From: an uncultured Schwartzia sp.
GTDB lineage: Bacteria; Bacillota; Negativicutes; Selenomonadales; Selenomonadaceae
DNA length: 8,281 nt
Reading direction: 5' to 3'
Assembly: GCA_905373705.1 (NCBI GenBank)
Contig: CAJPUA010000030.1
Coordinates: 1 to 8,281 of the forward strand
The notes under the pieces are model-generated. The model worked only from the letters and a program-made list of their open reading frames with translations. It had not been told where the DNA came from and searched no databases. Of the stretch, positions 1-5,758 are shown in pieces. The position numbers were made by a program, and so were the translations under genes. How positions within the stretch are numbered: the first letter of the stretch is position 1; every line of letters begins with the position of its first letter.

Positions 1-452
1 GCGCTGAGAACGCGCTGCGCGTTTCCTGCCGACAGCGAAGAGGGAGTTCCCCCGCCGATGAATACGGCGTGGATGAGCCCTTCCTTTAGCCGCGGCCGAT
101 CAGCCGCCGCCTCAATCTCTTCGAGCAGCGCATCGACGTAGTCGTCCTCCGCCGACTGCTGCGCTGCGTTTTGGAAAAATCCGCAATAGAGGCATTTCGT
201 TTTGCAAAACGGAATATGGATATAAGCCGCCTGGGTTTCTCCCTTGACGGCCGGCGTTTCCATAATGCGATTCCAGACCGCCTGCGCCTCCTCCGGCGGC
301 ACCATCTGTCCGCTGAGTCCCGCATGAACCACCCGTTTGCGGGGAAAGCCTTCCGTCAGGGGGTCTCCCTCAACCGTTCCAAACTGCAACTGCCGCTGTT
401 CATCGGAAAGCCCGGAAAACATGTCTTCCAGTTTATAGCTTGCTGTCGTCAT
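1..452 (-). CDS. hutW: Radical SAM anaerobic haem-degradation protein, ChuW/HutW/HmuW-like (N-terminal part, cut by window edge)
   Basis: I translated this frame from the minus strand; it is open from the ATG at 452-450 to the window edge, giving about 150 residues. It shows the radical SAM cluster motif C-x3-C-x2-C (FCKTKCLYC, Cys83, Cys87, Cys90; bases 183-206) preceded by AYIHIPF, and a GGGTP SAM-contact motif at residues 133-137. This layout is that of the HemN/HemW superfamily. The roughly 75-residue extension before the cluster and the neighbouring TonB system and flavodoxin point to the ChuW/HutW/HmuW branch: class C radical SAM methyltransferases that open haem to a linear tetrapyrrole without oxygen and free the iron. 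The protein would be cytoplasmic. The start overlaps the flavodoxin stop by four bases (ATGA) and has GGGGGAAGG before it, so translation is probably coupled. The alternative is HemW or HemN proper, which context makes less likely. The C-terminal half is not visible. Confidence 0.82.
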   Translation of the reverse strand, partial: MTTASYKLEDMFSGLSDEQRQLQFGTVEGDPLTEGFPRKRVVHAGLSGQMVPPEEAQAVWNRIMETPAVKGETQAAYIHIPFCKTKCLYCGFFQNAAQQSAEDDYVDALLEEIEAAADRPRLKEGLIHAVFIGGGTPSSLSAGNAQRVLS

Positions 453-976
453 ACCTTCCCCCTGCCGATGTCTTCCATCGTTTTCTTCGCAAATGCCCTG
501 GCGGCAGCAAGATCCGCTTCGTCCGGATGCTTCGCCGCTTCGGCGTGAAGGGCGTCCCGCTCCGCCGATTGCCCGTGCACGTGCCCTTTGGGAAACATTT
601 TATACATCATCTCAATGACCTTTGGATCAACGGCGCCTTGGCAGATGAATTTTCCTGCCGGCTTCTTTCCCTCCGGCAGAAGCTGCGCCGCCTTTTCCAG
701 GCTTTCCGCGGCGTGAGGTGAGCGCGGATCCGCACCCAGCGTCGCGAAAAGCGCGACATGTTTGTTCATGAGCTTGGGCAAGAGATTCGCTGCGTCCTTA
801 TCCGCCTGGCCACGGTCAATCCAAAAGCCGAGAAATACGCAGTCATAATCGGCCAGATCCGCCGGAACCTGCTGCACGGATACAGCGCGGGTTCCCTCTG
901 GCAACGCGGCGGCAATCGCTTCGCCGACCTTCTTCGTGTTTCCCGTCCGGGAAGAATATACGACAATAGTACGCAT
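449..976 (-). CDS. Flavodoxin family protein of the haem-degradation cluster (HmuF-like)
   Basis: This encodes a 175-residue cytoplasmic flavodoxin. The first strand and FMN phosphate loop are clear: MRTIVVY followed by SSRTGNT (residues 8-14). The middle VFLGFWIDRG and ALFATLGADP segments fit the strand and flavin-contact loops of the fold. I chose the ATG at 976-974 because AAGGAGA sits seven bases before it. An ATG seven codons upstream, at 997, has no ribosome binding site and would make that Shine-Dalgarno part of the coding sequence. The family binds FMN and moves electrons. Related flavodoxins occur beside ChuW/HmuW-type enzymes (HmuF in Fusobacterium) and are reported to handle haem or reduce the linear tetrapyrrole product. 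That role here is inferred from the four-base overlap with the radical SAM gene. It could instead be only an electron donor for the radical SAM cluster, or a bilin reductase partner of the BilS kind. Confidence 0.82.
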   Translation of the reverse strand: MRTIVVYSSRTGNTKKVGEAIAAALPEGTRAVSVQQVPADLADYDCVFLGFWIDRGQADKDAANLLPKLMNKHVALFATLGADPRSPHAAESLEKAAQLLPEGKKPAGKFICQGAVDPKVIEMMYKMFPKGHVHGQSAERDALHAEAAKHPDEADLAAARAFAKKTMEDIGRGKV

Positions 977-997
977 ATAAATTCTCCTTTTCTTCAT

Positions 998-1017
998 ATA
1001 TTATCTATATATAATAT
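998..1017. repeat. Perfect 7-bp inverted repeat (possible operator) upstream of the flavodoxin gene
   Basis: ATATTAT and ATAATAT form a perfect inverted repeat with a 6-base spacer. It covers the possible -10 hexamer and part of the promoter spacer, a usual place for a repressor site. It is not a standard Fur box: spacing and arms differ from the 19-bp consensus. In such AT-rich DNA a palindrome of this size can also occur by chance. Confidence 0.35.
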
Positions 1018-1027
1018 GCTATGTATA
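1000..1027 (-). promoter_or_regulatory. Possible internal promoter before the flavodoxin gene
   Basis: On the minus strand, TATACA (1027-1022) and GATAAT (1005-1000) are separated by 16 bases, in the 60-base gap between tonB and the flavodoxin gene. Each hexamer is an imperfect consensus match (4/6 and 5/6). The gap is far more AT-rich than its neighbours, so chance matches are likely. If real, it would allow the flavodoxin and radical SAM genes to be transcribed apart from the uptake genes. Confidence 0.3.
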
Positions 1028-1036
1028 TTTTTGCTT

Positions 1037-1942
1037 TTATCGCAGGTGGAAATTTACCGGCACAGAAACCGGAATCGACTGTCCCGTGGGGTTCGGATAG
1101 CTGCCAACCGAGCGCACCGCCTCAATCGCTGCGTCATCGAGGAGACTCTGTCCCGAGGATTCCTCCAGCGAAACGTTGGTAATATTTCCGCTGCTGTCGA
1201 CAATACAGCTGACTGTAACAGAGCCCTCGAGATGACGCTTCATCGCCGTATACGGATATTGCTTGTTCGCATCAACGGCAGCTCGGAAGCCGGCGCTGTC
1301 AAAGGGCGCGTTGCCGGTCCCGGAAATGTTTCCCTCACCGCTGCCTTGTCCTTTCCCAGAGCCAAATCCACTGCCCTGCCCATCACCGACTCCTGAGCCG
1401 ACGCCGGAACCGCTGCCCGAACCAATACCGGAACCACTTCCGGATCCGATACCGGAGCCGGTTCCCGTCCCTGTACCCGTTCCCGATCCGCCGCCCGATC
1501 CACCGCCGCTGGGATTTAAGCCGGGAACCGGCGCTGCCGCCGGAGATACCGGCGTATCAGGGGCAGTCGTTGATTCCCGTGAATCCACTGATCCGGACGG
1601 GGTGAAAGCGGGGGGCGCCAACGGCGCTTCTTCGGGCTTGGGGAGTGCCTCCGCCTCAGCGGCAAAGGTTTGTGCTTGCTGCACCGTTTCCACACGCTTC
1701 GCCATCTCTTCTGCGTTCAGCGGTTCCGGGAAGGCAGCCGCCAAGCCGCTGCCACCACCCCCGCCGCCGCCGGCATGACCGCTGCCCTGGCTGAAATCAG
1801 ATGTTGCCAGGTCGACCACATACATTTGCTGTTCTTTCTCCGCGGCGACTTCGGCTAATCCCAGCGCGAAAAACAGCACGAGCAGAAAATGAAGGGCAAT
1901 GGAAACGATGTACGCTTTTAGCCATGAAAGATTTCGTTCCAT
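1037..1942 (-). CDS. tonB: TonB energy transducer with Gly/Ser-rich periplasmic linker
   Basis: This 301-residue protein carries proton-motive force energy from ExbB-ExbD to the outer-membrane receptor. It has one N-terminal membrane anchor (about residues 10-30) containing the S-x3-H pattern of TonB proteins (Ser14, His18). A poly-Gly stretch lies near 58-66, then a Pro/Ala/Glu-rich segment (about 100-143), then a Gly/Ser/Thr repeat linker (about 144-212). The C-terminal TonB domain (about 215-301) includes QYPYTAMKRHLEGSVTVSC and the usual pattern of a hydrophobic strand followed by D-x-x-G. The start at 1942 has GGAAGGGA eight to ten bases upstream. The gene begins 15 bases after exbD ends, as expected for one operon. 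Most TonB linkers are rich in Pro with Glu/Lys; here most of the span is Gly/Ser repeats, which is odd though the ends of the protein are conventional. Which receptor it serves is inferred from position, and it may serve several. Confidence 0.93.
   Translation of the reverse strand: MERNLSWLKAYIVSIALHFLLVLFFALGLAEVAAEKEQQMYVVDLATSDFSQGSGHAGGGGGGGSGLAAAFPEPLNAEEMAKRVETVQQAQTFAAEAEALPKPEEAPLAPPAFTPSGSVDSRESTTAPDTPVSPAAAPVPGLNPSGGGSGGGSGTGTGTGTGSGIGSGSGSGIGSGSGSGVGSGVGDGQGSGFGSGKGQGSGEGNISGTGNAPFDSAGFRAAVDANKQYPYTAMKRHLEGSVTVSCIVDSSGNITNVSLEESSGQSLLDDAAIEAVRSVGSYPNPTGQSIPVSVPVNFHLR
1307..1513 (-). repeat. Low-complexity Gly/Ser/Thr codon repeat inside tonB
   Basis: This segment encodes runs of GSG, GTG, GIG and GVG units, about residues 144-212 of TonB, built from degenerate 6-base units. 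The codons vary (GGA, GGT, GGC; TCC, AGC, TCG), so it is not a recent exact microsatellite. The opposite strand in one frame reads as PEP, PxP and PDP units. Such repeats are prone to length change by slippage. Confidence 0.85.
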
Positions 1943-1957
1943 ATAATATCCCTTCCG

Positions 1958-2362
1958 TCACTTTTGTTCCGCGGCGATTGAGAGGCGCTTCACACCCGAC
2001 TGCTTTAACATATCCATAACGGCAACGACCTGCCCGTGCGCGGTACGCCTGTCCGCCTGTAAAACGACGGCAGCGTTCGCATTTTCCTGAATATGCTTTG
2101 TCATAATGCCGCTGGATTCCGTAATACTTACCGGCTTATTATCAATCGTCATATGGCCCGCTTCGTCCAGGGTAATAATAATCGGCAGCTGCGCGGGCGC
2201 CGAGGCGCTTTGTGCCTGCGGCAGCTGTACGGTCAGCGCTTTTTGCGCGACGGTTTGCAGACTGTTCATCATAAAGAAGACGAGCAAAAAGAAGATGATA
2301 TCAATCATCGGAATAATCATGAATACCGGTTTCCTTTGCAGGCGATGTTTCGTGAAATTCAT
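1958..2362 (-). CDS. exbD: ExbD biopolymer transport protein
   Basis: This 134-residue protein is the proton-translocating partner of ExbB in the TonB motor. It has the ExbD layout: a short cytoplasmic N-terminus, one membrane helix (about residues 13-35) with the key acidic residue in IIPMIDIIFFLLVFFM (Asp21, equivalent to the essential Asp of E. coli ExbD), and a periplasmic domain (about 43-134) including IIITLDEAGHMTIDNKPV and VVLQADRRTAHGQVVAVMD. The length is normal for the family. The start overlaps the exbB stop by four bases (ATGA), so the two are probably translationally coupled, and tonB follows 15 bases downstream. TolR is the main alternative, but the adjacent tonB and TonB-dependent receptor and the lack of tolA, tolB or pal favour ExbD. 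Confidence 0.94.
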   Translation of the reverse strand: MNFTKHRLQRKPVFMIIPMIDIIFFLLVFFMMNSLQTVAQKALTVQLPQAQSASAPAQLPIIITLDEAGHMTIDNKPVSITESSGIMTKHIQENANAAVVLQADRRTAHGQVVAVMDMLKQSGVKRLSIAAEQK

Positions 2363-2973
2363 GCGTTATCCCAGCTTTCTCTTTTTGCGCCGATGACTGT
2401 TGAGCAGAGGCGCTCCGTATCCGTCACCAGCGTATCGAGTTGATGGCTGAAATACGTATAGAAGCAAAAGGCGAGAATGGCCACGCAAAGGCCGGTGGCC
2501 GTCGCGACCAGAGCCTCGCCGACCCCGCCGGTAATCGCCGCCGCCCCGCCGCCGCTGTCGAGCACGCCGAAGGTCTGGATCATGCCCGTAACCGTACCGA
2601 GCAGCCCCAAAAGGGGAGAGATCGTCACCACAGCGCTGAGATAGTCAAGATAGCGGTGAAAGCTGATGGACTCCATTGACATGCGGTCCTCAAAAGCGCC
2701 CTTCATCGCACTTTCGGAGGAATCGTGCTCCATGCCGCTCGCGATGACACGGCTCAGCGCCGAAGGAAATTCCTCGCAGAGCTGCCGCACCACGGACCAA
2801 TCCTTCTGCGCCGCTGCGTGGTAAACGCCATGAAAAAACGCTTTCGAACCCCGGCGATTATTGCGGTAGTAGTAAAATCGCTCCACGGCGATCGCCAGCG
2901 TGATGATCGAGAGGAGAAGCAGCGGGTACATGACAAAGCCGCCGCTGTTAAAGAGATGAATAAAATTTTCCAT
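2359..2973 (-). CDS. exbB: ExbB biopolymer transport protein (MotA/TolQ/ExbB family)
   Basis: This 204-residue inner-membrane protein forms the proton channel and stator with ExbD. Three membrane helices are visible: about residues 12-32, 112-135 and 153-177. The family signatures are present: ISPLLGLLGTVTGMIQTF in the second helix region (about 118-135) and GVGEALVATATGL at the start of the third (about 150-162), with a cytoplasmic domain between helices 1 and 2. A Gly-rich loop, DSGGGAAAITGG, lies between helices 2 and 3. The start at 2973 is supported by AAGGAG about ten bases upstream. It lies 59 bases downstream of the receptor stop, a gap that holds a small hairpin, so it may be read through from the receptor promoter; I see no convincing promoter of its own. 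TolQ is the alternative name; context favours ExbB. Confidence 0.94.
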   Translation of the reverse strand: MENFIHLFNSGGFVMYPLLLLSIITLAIAVERFYYYRNNRRGSKAFFHGVYHAAAQKDWSVVRQLCEEFPSALSRVIASGMEHDSSESAMKGAFEDRMSMESISFHRYLDYLSAVVTISPLLGLLGTVTGMIQTFGVLDSGGGAAAITGGVGEALVATATGLCVAILAFCFYTYFSHQLDTLVTDTERLCSTVIGAKRESWDNA

Positions 2974-3001
2974 AAAATAACCACTCCTTAAGTAAAGATT
3001 T

Positions 3002-3018
3002 CCGCCCTAACGGGGCGG
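3002..3018 (-). terminator. Small GC hairpin between the receptor gene and exbB (weak terminator or attenuator)
   Basis: CCGCCC and GGGCGG form a perfect 6-bp stem around a 5-base loop. On the minus strand it is followed by AAATCTTTACTT, not a clean U-tract, so full termination is doubtful. It sits directly after the receptor gene and may lower expression of exbB-exbD-tonB relative to the receptor, or stabilise the receptor message. Confidence 0.35.
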
Positions 3019-3032
3019 CTTTCCCAAACGAA

Positions 3033-5456
3033 TCAGAAACTGGCGCGCATGCCGAAGAGATAGATGCGCCCCGCCATTCCCAGATAGGGATCAAAATGAT
3101 TGAAAAGATTCATGACGCCCAGATAGCATGTCGCATGTTTGCTGATATCTTTTTCGAGCATGAGATTCCAGAGGCCGTAATTTTTTTCCCGGGCGACTTT
3201 CTCGCGCGTAAAGCCGTGCTCGATGTCACCTTTTACATACTTATTGGCGTCTCCTTCATTGCGGAAGAGACGGTACACTTCGCCCGTATTCGGATCGGTA
3301 AATTCTGTATACTCGAGATCCGGCGCGCCGCCGACGAAGTGGCCCGTTGCGATGCGGTCGCGAATATCGAGATAGTTGCGCGCGTAATCGCCCCAGAACG
3401 TCGCACGCCAGCCATGCTTCTTGTCGTTATAATTAAACGTGAGATTCAGCGTGTGCCGGGCGCGTCCCTCGAGCCGTTTGTTCGTTTGCCGATCGCGGGC
3501 ATCAAGGTAGGTATAGCCGAACTTAACGCTGAAATCTCGGGCAATTTCGCGCCTGACCTCCAGCTCAAGGCCCTGCATGCGCGCCTTGGAGATGTTCTGG
3601 TACGTGTACACATCGTCCATGGCGGGAATCCCCGACACCATATCCGATTCATCGAGGACATTATCTTTGATATCTTGCCAGCTTCCCGCGTTCTGTATCT
3701 CATGGACGAGATCCTCATAGGAAGAAGAACCCCAAACGCTGGGATATCGCACTTTTCTGTCGTAATAAGTGCGCCCGTAGAGATTTTTGCTGTCCTTTTC
3801 CCCCGTGTACATGATCTGCATATAATCTCGGAAATCATTGCGGAACAAGGTGACCTTCACGCTGGTCTTTTTGTCAAGCTCTGCCTCTACGGATACATCC
3901 ATATTGAGCGCTTTCTCGGGTTTCAGCTCGGGATTTCCTTGAAAGAGCCAGCCGTTACGAATCGGTGGGGTCGGATTCAACGACGGTTCGTACATTTCCC
4001 AGTCATGATAGAGTTCAGCGATCCCGGGGGTGGAAAAACTGGTACCGATATTCGCTTTAAGGCGTAAATTCGGCCGCATTTTGTAGGTTGCGCCGATAGA
4101 AGGGGAGAGATGAACGCCGAAATGGCTGTGATTTGTATAGCGCAGAGCAGGGATAATGAGCAGCTTCTTGCTCACCTGCCAATCATCCATGAGATAAGCG
4201 CTGTAATAATTGAGGGACGTTTCATATATATCACCGGTATACGAGCGCTTGTTGGGGTCAGAAGGATCTGTGGGATTGGGGAAGGTATATATTCTGGTTT
4301 CCTGCCGCGGCTCCTGCCCCGGTACGAGGATGCGTGTACCTTCGCCGCTTTCTTTATGGTAATCCGCGCCCATCGTCACATAATGCTTGTCATGCATCAT
4401 TAACCCTAGAGACGCTTCCAGTACGCGATCCTCACGGTTGAAATAATCAAAATAAAAATGATGATAGGGAATGGTTCCCGGAACAATCGGACCAATTTCA
4501 TAATTCACGTCGGAATTATGCTGCGTCTTATAGGCGCGGATCCGAAAATCCGCCGTATCCGTCTGCTTTTTCCAGTCGATGCTGTAATTTCGCCGCCAGG
4601 CGTCTTCCAAAGCGTTCATCTTGAGCATTGTGCCGAGCGGCGTATCCTTTTCCAGATCCTCGTCGAGGTTATCGGCCGAAAGCGTCAGCGACTCGCCTCG
4701 ACTCAGCGTAAATTCGATCCGGCCGCTCATGGGCGTGCGTTTGCCGTAATACTGCATGGAGGAACCGTCTTTATCGTAGAGAAACGGCGCGGTTTTGCTT
4801 TTTCCATAAGAAAAATCCATGTAAATTCCTTTGCCGATCTCTCCGGTGGCAAAGTTTACGTTATGGTTATACTGGCTGCCGCCCTGGCCGATCCAGGAAC
4901 GTTCCAAAGTGACTGTGCCGCCCATCTTATGCGGAATCTTGGTAACGATATTGATCACGCCGCCGATAGCGTCTGCACCGTAGCGCGCCGTGCCTGAACC
5001 GCGGATGACCTCGATATGGTCGATATTATCAAGCCCGATACGATTCGCCTCGTCGGTGGCGCCATAATACTTGCTGAGGCCGCCCGCCAGCCGTCGGCCG
5101 TCAACGAGAATCAGTGTATGACGCGGATCCGCGCCGCGAATGGAAATCGTCTTGCGCCCCATGTTGTCCGTGCCCATCTGAATATCCTGTTCGGCGGCCA
5201 GCGCATCCGAAAGCGTCCTTGCGCCCTTGCGGTCGATGTCCTCCCGCGTGATGAGCGTCTTTGTTTCCGGCGCTTCTTTGAGCATTTCCTTCTCATAAAC
5301 CGCTTCGACGTTAACCGCTTCCGTCGTCACTCTCTCCGCTTCGCCGGCATGTTCTCCCTCTTCGGCACAAAAGGCCGAGGATTCGAGAAATATACATATC
5401 GCGGCAGTAAGCGCCGCGTATGCGGTCCTTTTCATTTTTCCTGCCTTTTTCAGCAT
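3033..5456 (-). CDS. TonB-dependent outer-membrane receptor, probable haem or iron-complex receptor
   Basis: This 807-residue outer-membrane protein imports its ligand using energy from TonB. A signal peptide covers about residues 1-31 (basic start, hydrophobic core AALTAAICIFL, likely cut after AFCA). A TonB-box-like stretch near 44-53 (TTEAVNVEAV) precedes the plug domain, about 60-173, with SIRGADPRHTLILVDGRR and IEVIRGSGTARYGADAIGG. The rest is a beta-barrel ending in the usual terminal Phe (RASF). A motif pair resembling FRAP...NPNL of haem receptors is present in altered form: FSTPGIAELY at 474-483 and GNPELKPE at 507-514, with His484 between them. The start at 5456 has AGGAGG five bases upstream; a second Met at residue 8 is less well placed. 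It is first in the cluster, behind a promoter with a Fur-box match. Haem as ligand is inferred mainly from the downstream radical SAM and flavodoxin genes; a siderophore or cobalamin-type ligand cannot be excluded. Confidence 0.88.
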   Translation of the reverse strand: MLKKAGKMKRTAYAALTAAICIFLESSAFCAEEGEHAGEAERVTTEAVNVEAVYEKEMLKEAPETKTLITREDIDRKGARTLSDALAAEQDIQMGTDNMGRKTISIRGADPRHTLILVDGRRLAGGLSKYYGATDEANRIGLDNIDHIEVIRGSGTARYGADAIGGVINIVTKIPHKMGGTVTLERSWIGQGGSQYNHNVNFATGEIGKGIYMDFSYGKSKTAPFLYDKDGSSMQYYGKRTPMSGRIEFTLSRGESLTLSADNLDEDLEKDTPLGTMLKMNALEDAWRRNYSIDWKKQTDTADFRIRAYKTQHNSDVNYEIGPIVPGTIPYHHFYFDYFNREDRVLEASLGLMMHDKHYVTMGADYHKESGEGTRILVPGQEPRQETRIYTFPNPTDPSDPNKRSYTGDIYETSLNYYSAYLMDDWQVSKKLLIIPALRYTNHSHFGVHLSPSIGATYKMRPNLRLKANIGTSFSTPGIAELYHDWEMYEPSLNPTPPIRNGWLFQGNPELKPEKALNMDVSVEAELDKKTSVKVTLFRNDFRDYMQIMYTGEKDSKNLYGRTYYDRKVRYPSVWGSSSYEDLVHEIQNAGSWQDIKDNVLDESDMVSGIPAMDDVYTYQNISKARMQGLELEVRREIARDFSVKFGYTYLDARDRQTNKRLEGRARHTLNLTFNYNDKKHGWRATFWGDYARNYLDIRDRIATGHFVGGAPDLEYTEFTDPNTGEVYRLFRNEGDANKYVKGDIEHGFTREKVAREKNYGLWNLMLEKDISKHATCYLGVMNLFNHFDPYLGMAGRIYLFGMRASF

Positions 5457-5495
5457 TTTTACCTCCTATCGTAAAAAGTGAATCTCGTACACTTC

Positions 5496-5522
5496 TGAAT
5501 ACCATTCACAATCATAAATTGT
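5496..5522. repeat. Two abutting small palindromes in the receptor leader
   Basis: TGAAT-ACC-ATTCA (5496-5508) and ACAAT-CATAA-ATTGT (5508-5522) are each perfect 5-bp inverted repeats and share one base. They lie just downstream of the inferred transcription start. They could be an operator for a second regulator or short RNA hairpins. Each is short enough to arise by chance, though their adjacency is notable. Confidence 0.35.
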
Positions 5523-5539
5523 ATTAATGGTTCGCTTTG

Positions 5540-5568
5540 ATGTTAACAAGAATGAAAATCGTTGTCAA
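5540..5568 (-). promoter_or_regulatory. Sigma-70-type promoter of the receptor operon
   Basis: On the minus strand a perfect -35, TTGACA (5568-5563), is followed after exactly 17 bases by TAACAT (5545-5540), which keeps the most conserved -10 positions. Transcription would begin near 5533, giving a leader of about 77 bases before the receptor ATG at 5456. Confidence 0.65.
5548..5566. promoter_or_regulatory. Candidate Fur box overlapping the receptor promoter
   Basis: The 19 bases AAGAATGAAAATCGTTGTC match the classical Fur consensus GATAATGATAATCATTATC at 14 positions by my own alignment. The site fills the spacer and overlaps the -35 of the receptor promoter, so bound Fur-Fe would block RNA polymerase. 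This fits iron-repressed expression of the uptake and haem-degradation genes. The Fur protein itself is not in the window, so the regulator is inferred. Confidence 0.6.
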
Positions 5569-5688
5569 TATATTTTCTAAAAGAATGTTATTAAAAATTC
5601 ATTATTGGCTCATTAGAAGATCTGGCGCAAATATGGTGTCGCGTGAAAGCTGACGATGATTAAAATTTTTCTGCTACGGATATTCTAG

Positions 5689-5718
5689 TAGACTTCTGCA
5701 TGGAAGGTATGCTATAAT
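5689..5718 (+). promoter_or_regulatory. Extended -10 promoter of the TRAP transporter operon
   Basis: A perfect TATAAT at 5713-5718 is preceded by TGC, giving the extended -10 form. A -35-like TAGACT (5689-5694, 4 of 6) lies 18 bases upstream. Transcription would begin about 5725, some 34 bases before the start codon of the binding protein. The strong Shine-Dalgarno GAGGAGG is at 5744-5750. Confidence 0.7.
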
Positions 5719-5758
5719 TTTATATATAAGAAGATGTTTTTTAGAGGAGGTATTTGGC

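Larger units (their letters stand above)
5457..5758. other. Divergent regulatory region between the iron-uptake cluster and the TRAP operon
   Basis: This 302-base AT-rich stretch has no plausible gene. It holds the receptor promoter with a Fur-type box, two adjacent palindromes in the receptor leader, and the promoter and ribosome binding site of the TRAP operon. The part between the two promoters, about 5570-5688, shows no gene; it contains a weak Fur-like stretch at 5652-5670 matching 12 of 19 consensus positions, which I do not call as a site. Confidence 0.8.

Noticed and set aside
171..721. Overlapping plus-strand open frames at 171-548 and 440-721
   Set aside because: Both are antisense to the radical SAM and flavodoxin genes, which have diagnostic motifs on the minus strand.
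977..997. Upstream ATG at 997 as the flavodoxin start
   Set aside because: It has no Shine-Dalgarno, and using it would place the good AAGGAGA of the downstream ATG inside the coding sequence; flavodoxins normally begin right at the first strand.
1263..1778. Plus-strand 171-codon open frame with Pro-Glu repeats, resembling a TonB linker
   Set aside because: It is antisense to tonB, has no clear ribosome binding site or further domain, and its repeats are explained by the Gly/Ser codons on the coding strand.
3096..4067. Plus-strand 323-codon open frame
   Set aside because: It is antisense within the receptor gene, whose frame has clear plug and barrel motifs; no supporting start signal or domain is seen.
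5581..5610. A further Fur box around the AATG...CATTATT stretch
   Set aside because: My best alignment gave only about 9 of 19 matches, no better than expected in AT-rich DNA.
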